A DNA stretch of 64,000 bases, from positions 620,001 through 684,000 of the forward strand of contig NZ_JAKKSL010000002.1 in NCBI RefSeq assembly GCF_022669015.1, in the 5' to 3' direction. The notes below the pieces were generated by a model. The model worked only from the letters and a program-made list of their open reading frames with translations, was not told the DNA's origin and ran no database searches. Both the position numbers and the translations under genes were made by a program. Positions 20,560 through 29,450 of the stretch are shown here, piece after piece. Each line of letters begins with the position of its first letter. Positions within the stretch are counted from its first letter, which is position 1. Source of the DNA: Colwellia maritima (lineage in GTDB: Bacteria; Pseudomonadota; Gammaproteobacteria; Enterobacterales; Alteromonadaceae).

Positions 20560-20825
20560 TGAAGCGCTACTCCTTTAATTAATAGTAAGTCAAATTGTGA
20601 GAGGATTAGTGCAACAACACTAATCGCTGAGTGACACTGTGCCAGTTCGACAAAAAAAAGCAACCATAATCTGAATAATTACGTAATTTAATTACTATTT
20701 GTCTATATATTAACAAATTTAGGTAAATTTAAGAAAACTTATCTTTTTTAAGAATTCGTTAAGAAACCGATATTAAGATGTGTTTTAATTATGAAATTAT
20801 ATAACTTTTTCTATCGGGTGCTACA

Positions 20826-21320
20826 TTGCAACATTCATTAAAAAAACTCTATATCGTCTTTTTTGTACTGACCATATCTTTGATCAATATTACTAAGGGG
20901 TACGCTCAAGATATTTTGAACAGTCAAGCTGCTCTTGAACAAGCATTAAGTGAACATAAAGGCAAAGTGGTTTATATCGACTTTTGGGCATCATGGTGTG
21001 GTCCTTGTCGAAAATCATTTCCTTGGATGAATACAGTCCATGAAAAGTACAAACAACAAGGTTTTAGTGTTATCAGCATTAATTTGGATGCAGATAAATC
21101 ATTAGCCGAAAAATTTCTAGTTGAAACGCCGGCAAATTTTTCTGTTATTTATGATCCTAAAGGCAAAATAGCAAAACATTTTAAAATACAAGGTATGCCA
21201 AGCAGCATGCTTATTGGACGAGATGGTAAGATAAAATCTCGACATACTGGATTTTTTACTAACAAAATTTCTACATATCAAGAAGAAATAGAACAATTAT
21301 TAGCAACTCATAACGAGTAA
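20826..21320 (+). CDS. TlpA-like periplasmic thioredoxin
   Basis: This is an exported thioredoxin-fold protein of 164 residues with the active site WASWCGPCRKSF and a cis-proline region QGMPSSMLIG. An N-terminal hydrophobic segment ends near GYAQ, so it acts in the periplasm or at the membrane as a disulfide reductase. The start is TTG and the Shine-Dalgarno sequence is weak. It is the first of nine closely spaced genes. The next two (DUF4266, DUF3570) and ApbE are its usual neighbours in marine gammaproteobacteria, as far as I recall. The cysteine-containing tail of the DUF4266 protein is a possible client. Confidence 0.85.
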   Translation: MQHSLKKLYIVFFVLTISLINITKGYAQDILNSQAALEQALSEHKGKVVYIDFWASWCGPCRKSFPWMNTVHEKYKQQGFSVISINLDADKSLAEKFLVETPANFSVIYDPKGKIAKHFKIQGMPSSMLIGRDGKIKSRHTGFFTNKISTYQEEIEQLLATHNE

Positions 21321-21338
21321 AACAGACAGGTGAATTAA

Positions 21339-21566
21339 ATGATGAAAACAAAAATACAACGTATGTTACTCATTTCAACGTTTATCGCGATATCAGGCTG
21401 TTCTAGTTTAGGCGTAGAACCATGGGAACGTGACTTACTAGCAAAAGATGAAATGTCTTTAAATGCCGATCCTGTAGATGCGGCACTTGATGACCATATA
21501 TATTTCAGTAAAGAAGCATCTAGTGGTGGTAAGGGGTTTGGCGGCGGTGGATGTGGTTGTAATTAA
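21339..21566 (+). CDS. DUF4266 small lipoprotein
   Basis: This is a 75-residue lipoprotein of the DUF4266 family. A lipobox (ISGC, Cys at residue 21) follows a short hydrophobic signal. The mature part contains EPWERDLLAKDEM and DPVDAALDDHIYFSKE, and ends in a glycine- and cysteine-rich tail GGKGFGGGGCGCN. The tail could bind a metal or form a disulfide, which would fit the thioredoxin gene 18 bases upstream. AGG lies eight bases before the ATG. No function is established for the family. Confidence 0.8.
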   Translation: MMKTKIQRMLLISTFIAISGCSSLGVEPWERDLLAKDEMSLNADPVDAALDDHIYFSKEASSGGKGFGGGGCGCN

Positions 21567-21630
21567 TATCACACGTTCTGTCGTCACGTTTTAGTAAATA
21601 CCCTAAGAACAAATAACTGGTAAGCATAAT

Positions 21631-22953
21631 ATGAAAAGTAATATAGATAAAATAAATATCAAATCAGCATTAACCGTTGCTACCGTGGCACTGTTAGGCA
21701 CAAGTAGTTTAGCGCAAGCTGAATCTTCTGTAACGTCAAGTGCCCAAGATAGTTCATGGGAATTTGACAGTGCATTTTTGTTCTACAGTGAAGTAGACAG
21801 AGTGAGTGCAGGTGAGGCGATTTTAAATGCTAAAAAGACGTTTGATAACGACGAGATATTGAATCTTAAATTAACTATTGACACGTTAACTGGTGCATCA
21901 GCAAATGGTGCGGTAGCTCAACCTACCGTTCAAACTTTCACTCGTCCTTCAGGCAACGGTCAATATGATATAGCGGCAGGTGACACACCACTTGATGATA
22001 CTTTTCATGATACTCGTGTTCAACTTAATGGTCAGTGGACCCAACCTTTAGCACCTGATTATACGGCTAGTGGCGGATTTCATATTTCTAAAGAATATGA
22101 TTATTTATCTTTAGGTTTAAATGGCAATATAGCCGTTGACTTTGATCGTAAAAATTCTACATTTTCTGCAGGTTTTAGTTATTTTCAAGATACGTTTACA
22201 CCAGAAGGGGGAATTCCAAAACCTTTAGCTTCTATGCTTATAGGGGATAGCGATTCCTCAACGTGGGACGAATCCTTTGCTCAAAGTAGAATGGGTAGCG
22301 AGGATGACAAAACAACAACAGATATATTACTTGGTTTCACCCAAGTGATTAATCGTAGAATGTTAATGCAGTTTAATTATTCTTACTCAATGGTAGATGG
22401 TTATTTAACTGACCCTTTTAAAATATTATCAGTCGTTGATAATACTGGAAAAGCGCAAGATTATTTATACGAGTCACGGCCTGACTCACGTGTTAAACAA
22501 AGTGTGTTTGCTCAATCCCTTTATCATTTTGATTCCTCAGTATTAGATGTGTCTTATCGATATATGTGGGATGATTGGGAAATAACTTCTCATACTATTG
22601 ACTCGCGTTTTAGAATTCCATTAGGGGATGGTTTTGGTAAAGAAAGTTACATACAACCACATCTAAGAATTTACCAACAAAGTGCTGCTGATTTTTACCG
22701 TCCTTTTATTACAGACGGGGAAGCATTACCGGCTTTTGCGAGTGCTGATTATCGAATAGGTGAAATGACAGCGATTACAGTTGGATTCAAATACGGTATG
22801 TTGGTAAATAATGGGCATGAATTATCATTTCGATTAGAGTATTACCGTCAAACACCGACAAATGCGGGTTTTGATGAACCGGGTGTATTAAATGATGTTG
22901 AACTTTATCCAACCGTTGATGCTATTATAGGACAAGTAACTTATTCATTTTAG
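21631..22953 (+). CDS. DUF3570 outer-membrane protein, putative flavinylation target
   Basis: This 440-residue DUF3570-family protein has a signal peptide ending at SLAQAES. It shows many alternating hydrophobic strands and ends in aromatic Phe (TYSF), as expected for an outer-membrane barrel. Near the N-terminus the sequence DTLTGAS (residues 84-90) resembles the D-x-x-(S/T)-G-A-(T/S) motif that ApbE uses to attach FMN to a Thr or Ser in NqrC/RnfG-type proteins. The ApbE gene is the very next one. Whether the protein is flavinylated is inference. The 64-68-base gaps on both sides and shared direction support one operon. Confidence 0.82.
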   Translation: MKSNIDKINIKSALTVATVALLGTSSLAQAESSVTSSAQDSSWEFDSAFLFYSEVDRVSAGEAILNAKKTFDNDEILNLKLTIDTLTGASANGAVAQPTVQTFTRPSGNGQYDIAAGDTPLDDTFHDTRVQLNGQWTQPLAPDYTASGGFHISKEYDYLSLGLNGNIAVDFDRKNSTFSAGFSYFQDTFTPEGGIPKPLASMLIGDSDSSTWDESFAQSRMGSEDDKTTTDILLGFTQVINRRMLMQFNYSYSMVDGYLTDPFKILSVVDNTGKAQDYLYESRPDSRVKQSVFAQSLYHFDSSVLDVSYRYMWDDWEITSHTIDSRFRIPLGDGFGKESYIQPHLRIYQQSAADFYRPFITDGEALPAFASADYRIGEMTAITVGFKYGMLVNNGHELSFRLEYYRQTPTNAGFDEPGVLNDVELYPTVDAIIGQVTYSF

Positions 22954-23020
22954 TGTTGATTGATTAATCTGCAATAGAATGCGATTAAAAATTTTCACCT
23001 GTGTTTAATTAGAGTCTTAA

Positions 23021-23953
23021 TTGAAAAATACTAGAACAGTTAACTTAGAAAAAAACGAAGACAGCTATAGCCTTAAATTTAATGCTATGGCGAGTCCTTG
23101 TGAAGTTATTATACAAACATCGAATGAAGAACTCGCTGTAAAGCTTGGTAAACTCGTGTCGGCTGAAGTTTGGCGTATTGAAGATAAATATAGCCGATAC
23201 GATAACCGTAGTCTTTGTTGTGACATTAATAGCAAGGCAGGGCAGTCAATTGCAATAGATGAAGAAACCTTTCAACTATTAAGTTTTGCTGATCAATGTT
23301 ATCAGCTGAGCGAAGGTTTATTTGATATAACCTCGGGTGTTTTACGCAAAATTTGGTCTTTTAATTCTCAAACAGAATCTAGGTCTAATTTCCCTACAGC
23401 TGCACAAGTTAACGAGACCATGCTAAACGTAGGTTGGGATAAAGTTAATTTTGATCCCAAACAAATAACGTTAGCCGAAGGAATGGAAATAGACTTTGGT
23501 GGTATTGGTAAAGAATATGCGGTTGACCGTGGTATTATTGTAGCTAAAGAATTAACCAATCAACCAGTATTAGTGAACCTAGGCGGCGATTTGGCTGTAA
23601 CGGGTGCTAGGCTTAATAATGAAACATGGCAAGTGGCTATAGAGCCACCAGACATCGATAGTGATCATACTAATGACTATGAAAAAACCATTGATATGAT
23701 CGTTTCGCTCAAAGCAGGCGCACTTGCTACCGGCGGTGATTCAAAACGTTTTCTAATTAACAAAGGTAAACGTTATGGGCATATACTCAATGCTAAAACT
23801 GGTTGGCCTATTTCAAAAGCACCACGTTCGATAACTGTTGTTGCACCGCAGTGTATTCAAGCGGGGATACTTGCAACATTTGCTTTATTACAAGGGTGTG
23901 ATGCCGAAGAATTTTTAACGAACCAAGAGATTAAATTTTGGGCAAGAAGGTGA
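23021..23953 (+). CDS. apbE: FAD:protein FMN transferase (ApbE)
   Basis: The enzyme transfers FMN from FAD to a threonine or serine of target proteins. The 310 residues contain FNAMASPCEVII at the start of the fold, DFGGIGKEYAVDRG, LVNLGGDLAVTG and the nucleotide/metal site GALATGGDSKRF with HILNAKTGWP. The start is TTG directly after an in-frame TAA, so no upstream extension is possible. The N-terminus (MKNTRTVNLEKNE) shows no signal peptide or lipobox, unlike most bacterial ApbE lipoproteins. The likely target is the preceding DUF3570 protein. The C-terminus FWARR looks natural. Confidence 0.9.
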   Translation: MKNTRTVNLEKNEDSYSLKFNAMASPCEVIIQTSNEELAVKLGKLVSAEVWRIEDKYSRYDNRSLCCDINSKAGQSIAIDEETFQLLSFADQCYQLSEGLFDITSGVLRKIWSFNSQTESRSNFPTAAQVNETMLNVGWDKVNFDPKQITLAEGMEIDFGGIGKEYAVDRGIIVAKELTNQPVLVNLGGDLAVTGARLNNETWQVAIEPPDIDSDHTNDYEKTIDMIVSLKAGALATGGDSKRFLINKGKRYGHILNAKTGWPISKAPRSITVVAPQCIQAGILATFALLQGCDAEEFLTNQEIKFWARR

Positions 23954-23976
23954 TGTAAAGGGGTAATGGAGATTAT

Positions 23977-24657
23977 ATGCGTATACTTTTAGTTGAAGAT
24001 GATATGCCACTTGCAACTGCATTACAAAAATCGCTGCAAGATGAAGGGTTTGTTGTTAATCATGTTAACCAAGGTAAACTGGCCTTAAATGCGTTGTCTA
24101 CGTCTGATCAAGACATGGTTATTCTTGATTTAGGTTTACCAGATATCGATGGTCTTGAGATCCTAAAACAACTACGCGACAAGAAGTCTAGTTTACCCGT
24201 TATCATTTTAACGGCACGAGATTCAATTGAAAGCAAAGTTAAGGGGCTTGATTATGGGGCCGATGATTACTTAACAAAACCTTTTGAAATATCCGAATTA
24301 ATGGCTCGGTTACGTGTTATAGAACGTCGTTTAGGTACGGCAACGTCGTCGATAATATCAATTGATGATGTAAAACTGGATACTTTTGCTCATAAAGTGT
24401 TTATGTACGATCACGATACCAATAAAGAAAATGAAATTATTTTTTCTAAAAAAGAATTTATGGTGCTTAAGGCGTTAATGGAAAACGCCGGGCGTATATT
24501 GTCTCGTGAAAAAATAGAATCAAAGTTATATCACTGGGGTGAAGAAGTACTTAGTAATGCCGTTGAAGTACATATACATAAATTAAGAAAATATTTACCT
24601 GAAAAATTTATTCAAAATGTCCGAGGCGTCGGCTATATCATTAATAAAAAGGGTTAA
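23977..24657 (+). CDS. OmpR-family response regulator
   Basis: This is a 226-residue DNA-binding response regulator. The receiver domain (1-115) has the acidic pair EDD at 7-9, phosphoacceptor Asp51 in LDLGLPDIDG, Thr79 and Lys101 in LTKPF. A winged-helix domain (about 130-225) carries the recognition part SNAVEVHIHKLRKYL and ends with VRGVGYIINK. It belongs to the QseB/PmrA-like group. GGAG precedes the ATG, and the partner kinase starts eight bases after its stop. Its likely targets include its own operon, which holds metal and redox genes. Confidence 0.93.
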   Translation: MRILLVEDDMPLATALQKSLQDEGFVVNHVNQGKLALNALSTSDQDMVILDLGLPDIDGLEILKQLRDKKSSLPVIILTARDSIESKVKGLDYGADDYLTKPFEISELMARLRVIERRLGTATSSIISIDDVKLDTFAHKVFMYDHDTNKENEIIFSKKEFMVLKALMENAGRILSREKIESKLYHWGEEVLSNAVEVHIHKLRKYLPEKFIQNVRGVGYIINKKG

Positions 24658-24665
24658 ATGCACTT

Positions 24666-26152
24666 ATGAGCATACGCCGGTATTTAGTGTTAACTTTATT
24701 TTCTGCCTTAACATTAATAACGTTTATTGCTGCCATTCAAGGCTATAAAAAAAGTATGTCCCAAGCGGAACAACAGTTTGATCGTCAATTATTAGATCTT
24801 GCTAATACCCTACTGACAATTAATTCCGTACCCACAATACTTTCAACAGCAGAGCCAACACAGAAAACGCTTCAAGTTACCCAAGACAGTAGTTTTGCTT
24901 TCCAAGTTTGGAAAGATCAACAACTCGTGTTAAAAAGTAATAACGCACCCGATCATCGTATTGCTAATAGTAATTCTAGAGAAACAGATACGACGGATTT
25001 TTTTGAAGTTAATTTTCTGCAAACACGTCGGCGTGCTATTGCATTAAAACAGGATATTGGCCAAGAAACGTTTGCTAATTTATATATTATTGTTGCCCAA
25101 CCCTTAAGAACACAGTTTGCTTTGGCACAAACTTTAATCTTAGCCGCGGTAACCCCAATGATTATTGCCGTAATCGCGTTATCAATATTAATTTTTATTA
25201 TTATTACACAAGGCTTAAAACCATTACATCAATTAACCAAAGAGCTCAGTAAAAGAAGGAGCAATGATTTTTCACCGTTGAAAATTACCGTGCATAATAA
25301 TGAGTTGGCTGACATAGTTGCGACATTAAATGAATTGTTCTCTCGTTTAGCGGCGGCATTTCAACGAGAGCGACATTTTGCTTCAGATGCGGCTCATGAA
25401 TTAAAAACACCGTTAAGTGTACTTAAAATTGATACCCATAACCTTATTCAAGACTTAGTAAAACGGTCATCGAACAATCAAAACACAGTGTTAACATCTT
25501 CAGAAGTGGCAAAATTTGAATCAATACGAGCTTTGAGTAGCAGTGTTGATAGAATGGGGCATGTTATTGATCAAATATTAAATCTTAATCGAACTAATCC
25601 AACACAAATAAGTAATGCAAGTTATTGTTTTAATGTTAATATATTGTTGAAACAAGTGATTTCAGATTTATATAATGATATTTTGAATAAAGATCAAACT
25701 ATCACGCCGGAAAGCGATGATATCATCTTATCTGCACATGAATTTTCAGTCAATTTACTTGCCGTTAACCTGATTTCTAATGCCAATAAATATACGCCCA
25801 ATGGTGGTGAAATTAGGGTGAGTGTTAAACAACAGAAAGAGATGACAGCGAATGTTCAAGGTAACACTTCGCGGCCAACTTCCTGCAATAAAGTAATGCT
25901 GATCGTTGAAGATTCGGGACCAGGAATAAAGTCAAACGAATATCAACGTGTTTTCGATCGATTTTACCGAGTTGGGGGGATCAGCATAATTCAACTATCA
26001 TGGGATGTGGATTAGGATTAGCCATAGTTAAACATATTGCAGATTTACATGGTGCTGAGATTGCTTTATCACGGTCAGAATCATTAAAAGGCTTAAAGGT
26101 TGTGGTGACATTTCCAGGTAATGTTAATGACAAGGAAATTGGCAATGACTAA
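24666..26152 (+). CDS. Sensor histidine kinase (one frameshift)
   Basis: This inner-membrane sensor kinase of the QseC/PmrB type pairs with the preceding regulator. There are transmembrane helices near residues 6-24 and 155-180 with a periplasmic domain of about 130 residues between them, then HAMP, and the H-box ASDAAHELKTPLSVL. The N-box is NLISNANKYTPNGG and the G1 box VEDSGPGIKS. A missing G in the G6 run near 25975 truncates the track after RVGG. Restoring it yields the G2 box GCGLGLAIVKHIADLHG and a 495-residue protein ending at TAA 26150-26152. Its end overlaps the cupredoxin gene. The signal it senses is unknown. Confidence 0.9.
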
Positions 26153-26543
26153 CGCTTATTTTACTCGTTTAACTAGTATCCTTATCAGTGGTTTATTACT
26201 ACTGTTTGCTATCAATGCGAAGGCACAACAACGTCCTGAATACCATCTTAAAATTGAAAATCATTTATTTTATCCCGCTAAAATCGATATTCCGGTTAAT
26301 ACAAAGGTTAAGCTCATTATTTCAAATTATGATGAAACGGTTGAAGAGTTTGACAGTTTTAGCCTAAATAGGGAAAAAGTTATTTTTCCTAATCAAAAAG
26401 CTATTATTTTTATTGGTCCTCTTCCTGAGGGTGAATACAGCTTTTTTGGGGAATACCATCCGCATAGTGCTCGTGGCACAGTTGTAGTAGTAACAAATCC
26501 ATTGACTCAAACTACAGACAGTGGAGCACAACATGTTAATTAA
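26145..26543 (+). CDS. Periplasmic cupredoxin-domain protein
   Basis: This is an exported single-domain cupredoxin-like protein of 132 residues from ATG 26145. AAGGAA lies eight bases upstream of that ATG and the signal peptide ends at NAKAQQ; a start at 26121 is possible but has no good ribosome site. The fold is suggested by FYPAKIDIPVNTKVKLIISN and GEYSFFGEYHPHSARGTVVV. The classical type-1 copper set with a cysteine is absent, since there is no Cys. Similar domains accompany iron permeases of the FTR1 family, as here. The start codon overlaps the stop of the kinase gene, which indicates translational coupling. Confidence 0.8.
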   Translation: MTNAYFTRLTSILISGLLLLFAINAKAQQRPEYHLKIENHLFYPAKIDIPVNTKVKLIISNYDETVEEFDSFSLNREKVIFPNQKAIIFIGPLPEGEYSFFGEYHPHSARGTVVVVTNPLTQTTDSGAQHVN

Positions 26544-27312
26544 TACGGTTATTTTGTTCTTACAAAATGCACTACCCATTTTTGTTATCACCACCTTGTT
26601 ATTAATTTCATTTTCAACAAAAGAACTAGCATTGATCAGCATAAAATGGATTATTTCTGGCGTGATATTTACCGCCGTTACAACATTTATTCTTAGTAAC
26701 AATTTGGAAAATATATCACAAACATTTGATGGTATGGGGGTAGAGCTTTTCCTCTCGTTCGGCTACTTATTGATTTACCTTTTTAGCATATTTTTATTTG
26801 TCTTTAATGATAAACATTATACAAAACAATTAGGTTTTCTTGTTTTATATATCATCACTGCAATCAATGGTTCTCATTTTATCATTTATTTAGCAAATTA
26901 CTGGACCCAAGCTCAACAAGTTGAGTCCATGGTTTTAGGTATCATATTAGGTGGCGGGATTTGTTTAAGTATTTCAATACTATTATATTTTTTATTGAAG
27001 TCTGCTGATCATAATCTTTATTTTCAAACCTCAAAGTATTTTTTATTATTATTTTCATTAGGTCAATTAATGCACGCTATCGTACTTTTACAACAAGTGG
27101 ATATATTGTCGAGCAGCCGACCTTTATGGGATAGCAGCCGTTTAATTACAGAAGACTCAGAAGTTGGACAGTTACTTACTGTATTATTCGGCTACGAAAG
27201 TACCCCATCATTGTTACAAGTTATTATTTACATCATTGCATTTAGCATTCCTGTGATGATTTGCAAGTTAACTACTATTCGCTTATACATTCGCGGAGAA
27301 AAATCATGTTAA
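26533..27312 (+). CDS. FTR1-like membrane protein lacking the REXXE iron motif
   Basis: This is a membrane protein of 259 residues with about seven helices, starting at ATG 26533 with GGAG six bases upstream. The C-terminal segment VGQLLTVLFGYESTPSLLQV matches the end of FTR1-type iron permeases, and the position after a cupredoxin gene fits. However, the first helix reads VILFLQNALPIFVI where FTR1 proteins have REGLEA, so the key Arg and Glu iron ligands are missing. It overlaps both neighbouring genes. It may be a divergent metal permease or a protein that lost transport. Confidence in the family is moderate. Confidence 0.7.
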   Translation: MLINTVILFLQNALPIFVITTLLLISFSTKELALISIKWIISGVIFTAVTTFILSNNLENISQTFDGMGVELFLSFGYLLIYLFSIFLFVFNDKHYTKQLGFLVLYIITAINGSHFIIYLANYWTQAQQVESMVLGIILGGGICLSISILLYFLLKSADHNLYFQTSKYFLLLFSLGQLMHAIVLLQQVDILSSSRPLWDSSRLITEDSEVGQLLTVLFGYESTPSLLQVIIYIIAFSIPVMICKLTTIRLYIRGEKSC

Positions 27313-28010
27313 ACCGTTGTTTACCCATATTTTTTATCTTTCTTGTAGCATGGGGACCAAACGCATATGCTGACGGTGTAGTGGTTGATAAAGTTTATCA
27401 TCCCTATGTTTTGCCCTATGAACAAGAAATTGAATGGCGCCTATTTTCTCATAGAGAAAGTGAAAATAACAAATTAGCCCAACGCTTAGCTTATGGTCAA
27501 TCAGTCAATGAAAACTTAATGTTAGAATTTTATCTTGTGGGGGAACGCGATAGACTTAATGACTTTACGTTAACGTCTTATGAAATTGAAGCTCGTTGGA
27601 TGCTAACAGAACAAGGTGAATATTGGGCTGATTGGGGACTACTTTTCGAAATAGAAAAAGACAAACAATATCAAAATTGGGAAGTTACGACGGGGGTTCT
27701 GGTAGAAAAAGAATTTGGTCGAGCAAGCTTAACCCTAAATGCTTTTATTATTTATGAATGGGGTAAAACCCTAGTGAGTGAGTTTGAAACAGAATTTCGG
27801 GTAAAATATCGATATCGTTATCTAGAACAATTACAACCAAGAATTGAATTGTACTCAGGCGAAAATTACCTAGGTATTGGTCCTGCCTTCGAAGGCTTGC
27901 AGCGTTTTAACGGACAAAAACAATTAAAGTGGGAGTTTGGTTTTATAACTGGTCTTGATAGTCGAAGTAAAGGTCATGTCTTTAGGGTGGCTATTGAATA
28001 TGAATTTTAA
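27306..28010 (+). CDS. Predicted outer-membrane protein, last gene of the redox/metal operon
   Basis: I do not recognise a named family. The 234-residue product from ATG 27306 (GGAG upstream) has a signal peptide ending at NAYADG and a run of amphipathic beta strands with many aromatic residues, ending in RVAIEYEF with a terminal Phe. This is typical of a small outer-membrane barrel. The start overlaps the stop of the FTR1-like gene, so it belongs to the same transcript. It may provide an outer-membrane path or anchor for the preceding cupredoxin and permease. A track start at 27261 is less likely. Confidence 0.65.
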   Translation: MLNRCLPIFFIFLVAWGPNAYADGVVVDKVYHPYVLPYEQEIEWRLFSHRESENNKLAQRLAYGQSVNENLMLEFYLVGERDRLNDFTLTSYEIEARWMLTEQGEYWADWGLLFEIEKDKQYQNWEVTTGVLVEKEFGRASLTLNAFIIYEWGKTLVSEFETEFRVKYRYRYLEQLQPRIELYSGENYLGIGPAFEGLQRFNGQKQLKWEFGFITGLDSRSKGHVFRVAIEYEF

Positions 28011-28035
28011 TGGTTGATTCTAAATGGTTGAATAT

Positions 28036-28064
28036 TACGGTCATGAACCTATTTCATGACCGTA
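28036..28064. terminator. Bidirectional hairpin ending the operon
   Basis: TACGGTCATGAA (28036-28047) and TTCATGACCGTA (28053-28064) form a perfect 12-bp stem around CCTAT between two convergent genes. It has no T tract. Confidence 0.6.
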
Positions 28065-28101
28065 TAAAGCAGGGATGTTAAATATATCTACACTCAGTTA
28101 A

Positions 28102-29223
28102 TTAGCTATCTGTTAAATAGTAACCCACATGTTGATGAAGTCTAACAAGCATTTCTTCTTTGTCATTAATAAAGTCTAGACTTTGGGCTATCGAGCGCAG
28201 TGCTTGTTGTATTTGATTAACAAATTTACCATAACCATGTGGTGTTTTATTTTTTTCACTGGCAACAAAAATTAACTGAACAGTATCAACTAATTTATCC
28301 GCATTCCATTTACAGGTATAACCACCTGTAGTATTGCTTGGGTTGTAACCTAACATCAGTAACTCACCGCTAGCGATGACGTTTTCATCTAACGCACTTC
28401 TCACTATAGGTACTAACCCATTGGCAATAACAGCACCATTATTTAAATGAAAATGTTTAGCCGAACTAATAAAAGCATCGGCAATTAAGTTATAGAGTTC
28501 GCTATATCGTTCAGCAGAATTTTCTTCAATAGTCACTAATGAGCGAATACGACGATTGATGGGTAAATCTACCACCGCATAGGTTAACGCATCTTTTGAA
28601 TCCGGAATTTCAAGACCGTCAGTTGCGTAGCGGTTTGTCATTGGACGGAATTTGTGTACCTGTTTACCTTCTACGCCTTTATCGCCTGCAAATAAATCGT
28701 AAGTTAAATGTTGGTGATCACAGATACGAACGGTTGTTGTATCTAATTCTAACAATTTGGCATACTCAGAGACGACTTGTTTTACTTGCGCATGAAATTT
28801 AGCTGATTGCGCACGAACATCATTACCATTTGCAAGGAACAATAAAGTTATTTTTTTGGTACGCTTTGCACCATCAAAATAACTATTTTGACTCGTATGG
28901 TAATTTGGGTTGTATAAAAATAATAGTTGTTGTTTGGTTTCAGACGTCATTTTTTCAGGACTATAACGAACACGCGCAAACTTATCATTGGCAATAAATT
29001 GCGTGTTATCAAGCTGTGCAATATTACATAAATCAAAGTATTTCTTTGATAACTCTTGATATAACTGTGTATAAGGATCAGACGCACTTTCGTCAACTAA
29101 CTTACTAAACTTTGATATTAATTGATCTGTTAACGGAAATTTGACCATTAAATATTGGTTTTCGCGAACAGAATTGGGGATGTGAACTTTATGTTGAGCA
29201 TTTCTCATACGTGTAATAGACAT
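28102..29223 (-). CDS. Conserved hypothetical protein (possibly DUF3083)
   Basis: This is a soluble protein of 373 residues from the ATG at 29223, which has AGG about eight bases upstream. The longer frame to 29307 adds a stretch of isoleucines without a ribosome site. The sequence shows no signal peptide or membrane segment. Two parts look related to each other: one around LLFLYNPNYHTSQNSYFDG and one around LLMLGYNPSNTTGGYTC, each followed by a hydrophobic LLFLA or LIFVAS strand. This suggests an internal duplication. I recall similar proteins in Shewanella and Colwellia as DUF3083, but I cannot confirm it. Function unknown. Confidence 0.7.
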   Translation of the reverse strand: MSITRMRNAQHKVHIPNSVRENQYLMVKFPLTDQLISKFSKLVDESASDPYTQLYQELSKKYFDLCNIAQLDNTQFIANDKFARVRYSPEKMTSETKQQLLFLYNPNYHTSQNSYFDGAKRTKKITLLFLANGNDVRAQSAKFHAQVKQVVSEYAKLLELDTTTVRICDHQHLTYDLFAGDKGVEGKQVHKFRPMTNRYATDGLEIPDSKDALTYAVVDLPINRRIRSLVTIEENSAERYSELYNLIADAFISSAKHFHLNNGAVIANGLVPIVRSALDENVIASGELLMLGYNPSNTTGGYTCKWNADKLVDTVQLIFVASEKNKTPHGYGKFVNQIQQALRSIAQSLDFINDKEEMLVRLHQHVGYYLTDS

Positions 29224-29450
29224 TTTAATACCTGTTTGATCAATTATAATTATGAATATGACTTTGATTATATATGTACGAAGAATGATGTAAATGAATT
29301 TCGACAAAATATTGTTTACAAAGTTATATTGTATGAAAAAACATAATTTAGATGATAATCAATAATTAGGCTTGTAATTCTATTGTTTTTAACGCATCGT
29401 TATAATCAATAAGTCGTTTAAATTTCCATATTTATAGAGTTGTATTACAA

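Noticed and set aside
20826-21320. Cytochrome c maturation role for the thioredoxin
   Set aside because: No ccm genes or haem-binding CxxCH proteins are in the surrounding operon.
28102-29307. Membrane-anchored longer form of the minus-strand hypothetical gene
   Set aside because: The 28 extra residues are low-complexity isoleucine-rich coding with no ribosome site; the ATG at 29223 has one.
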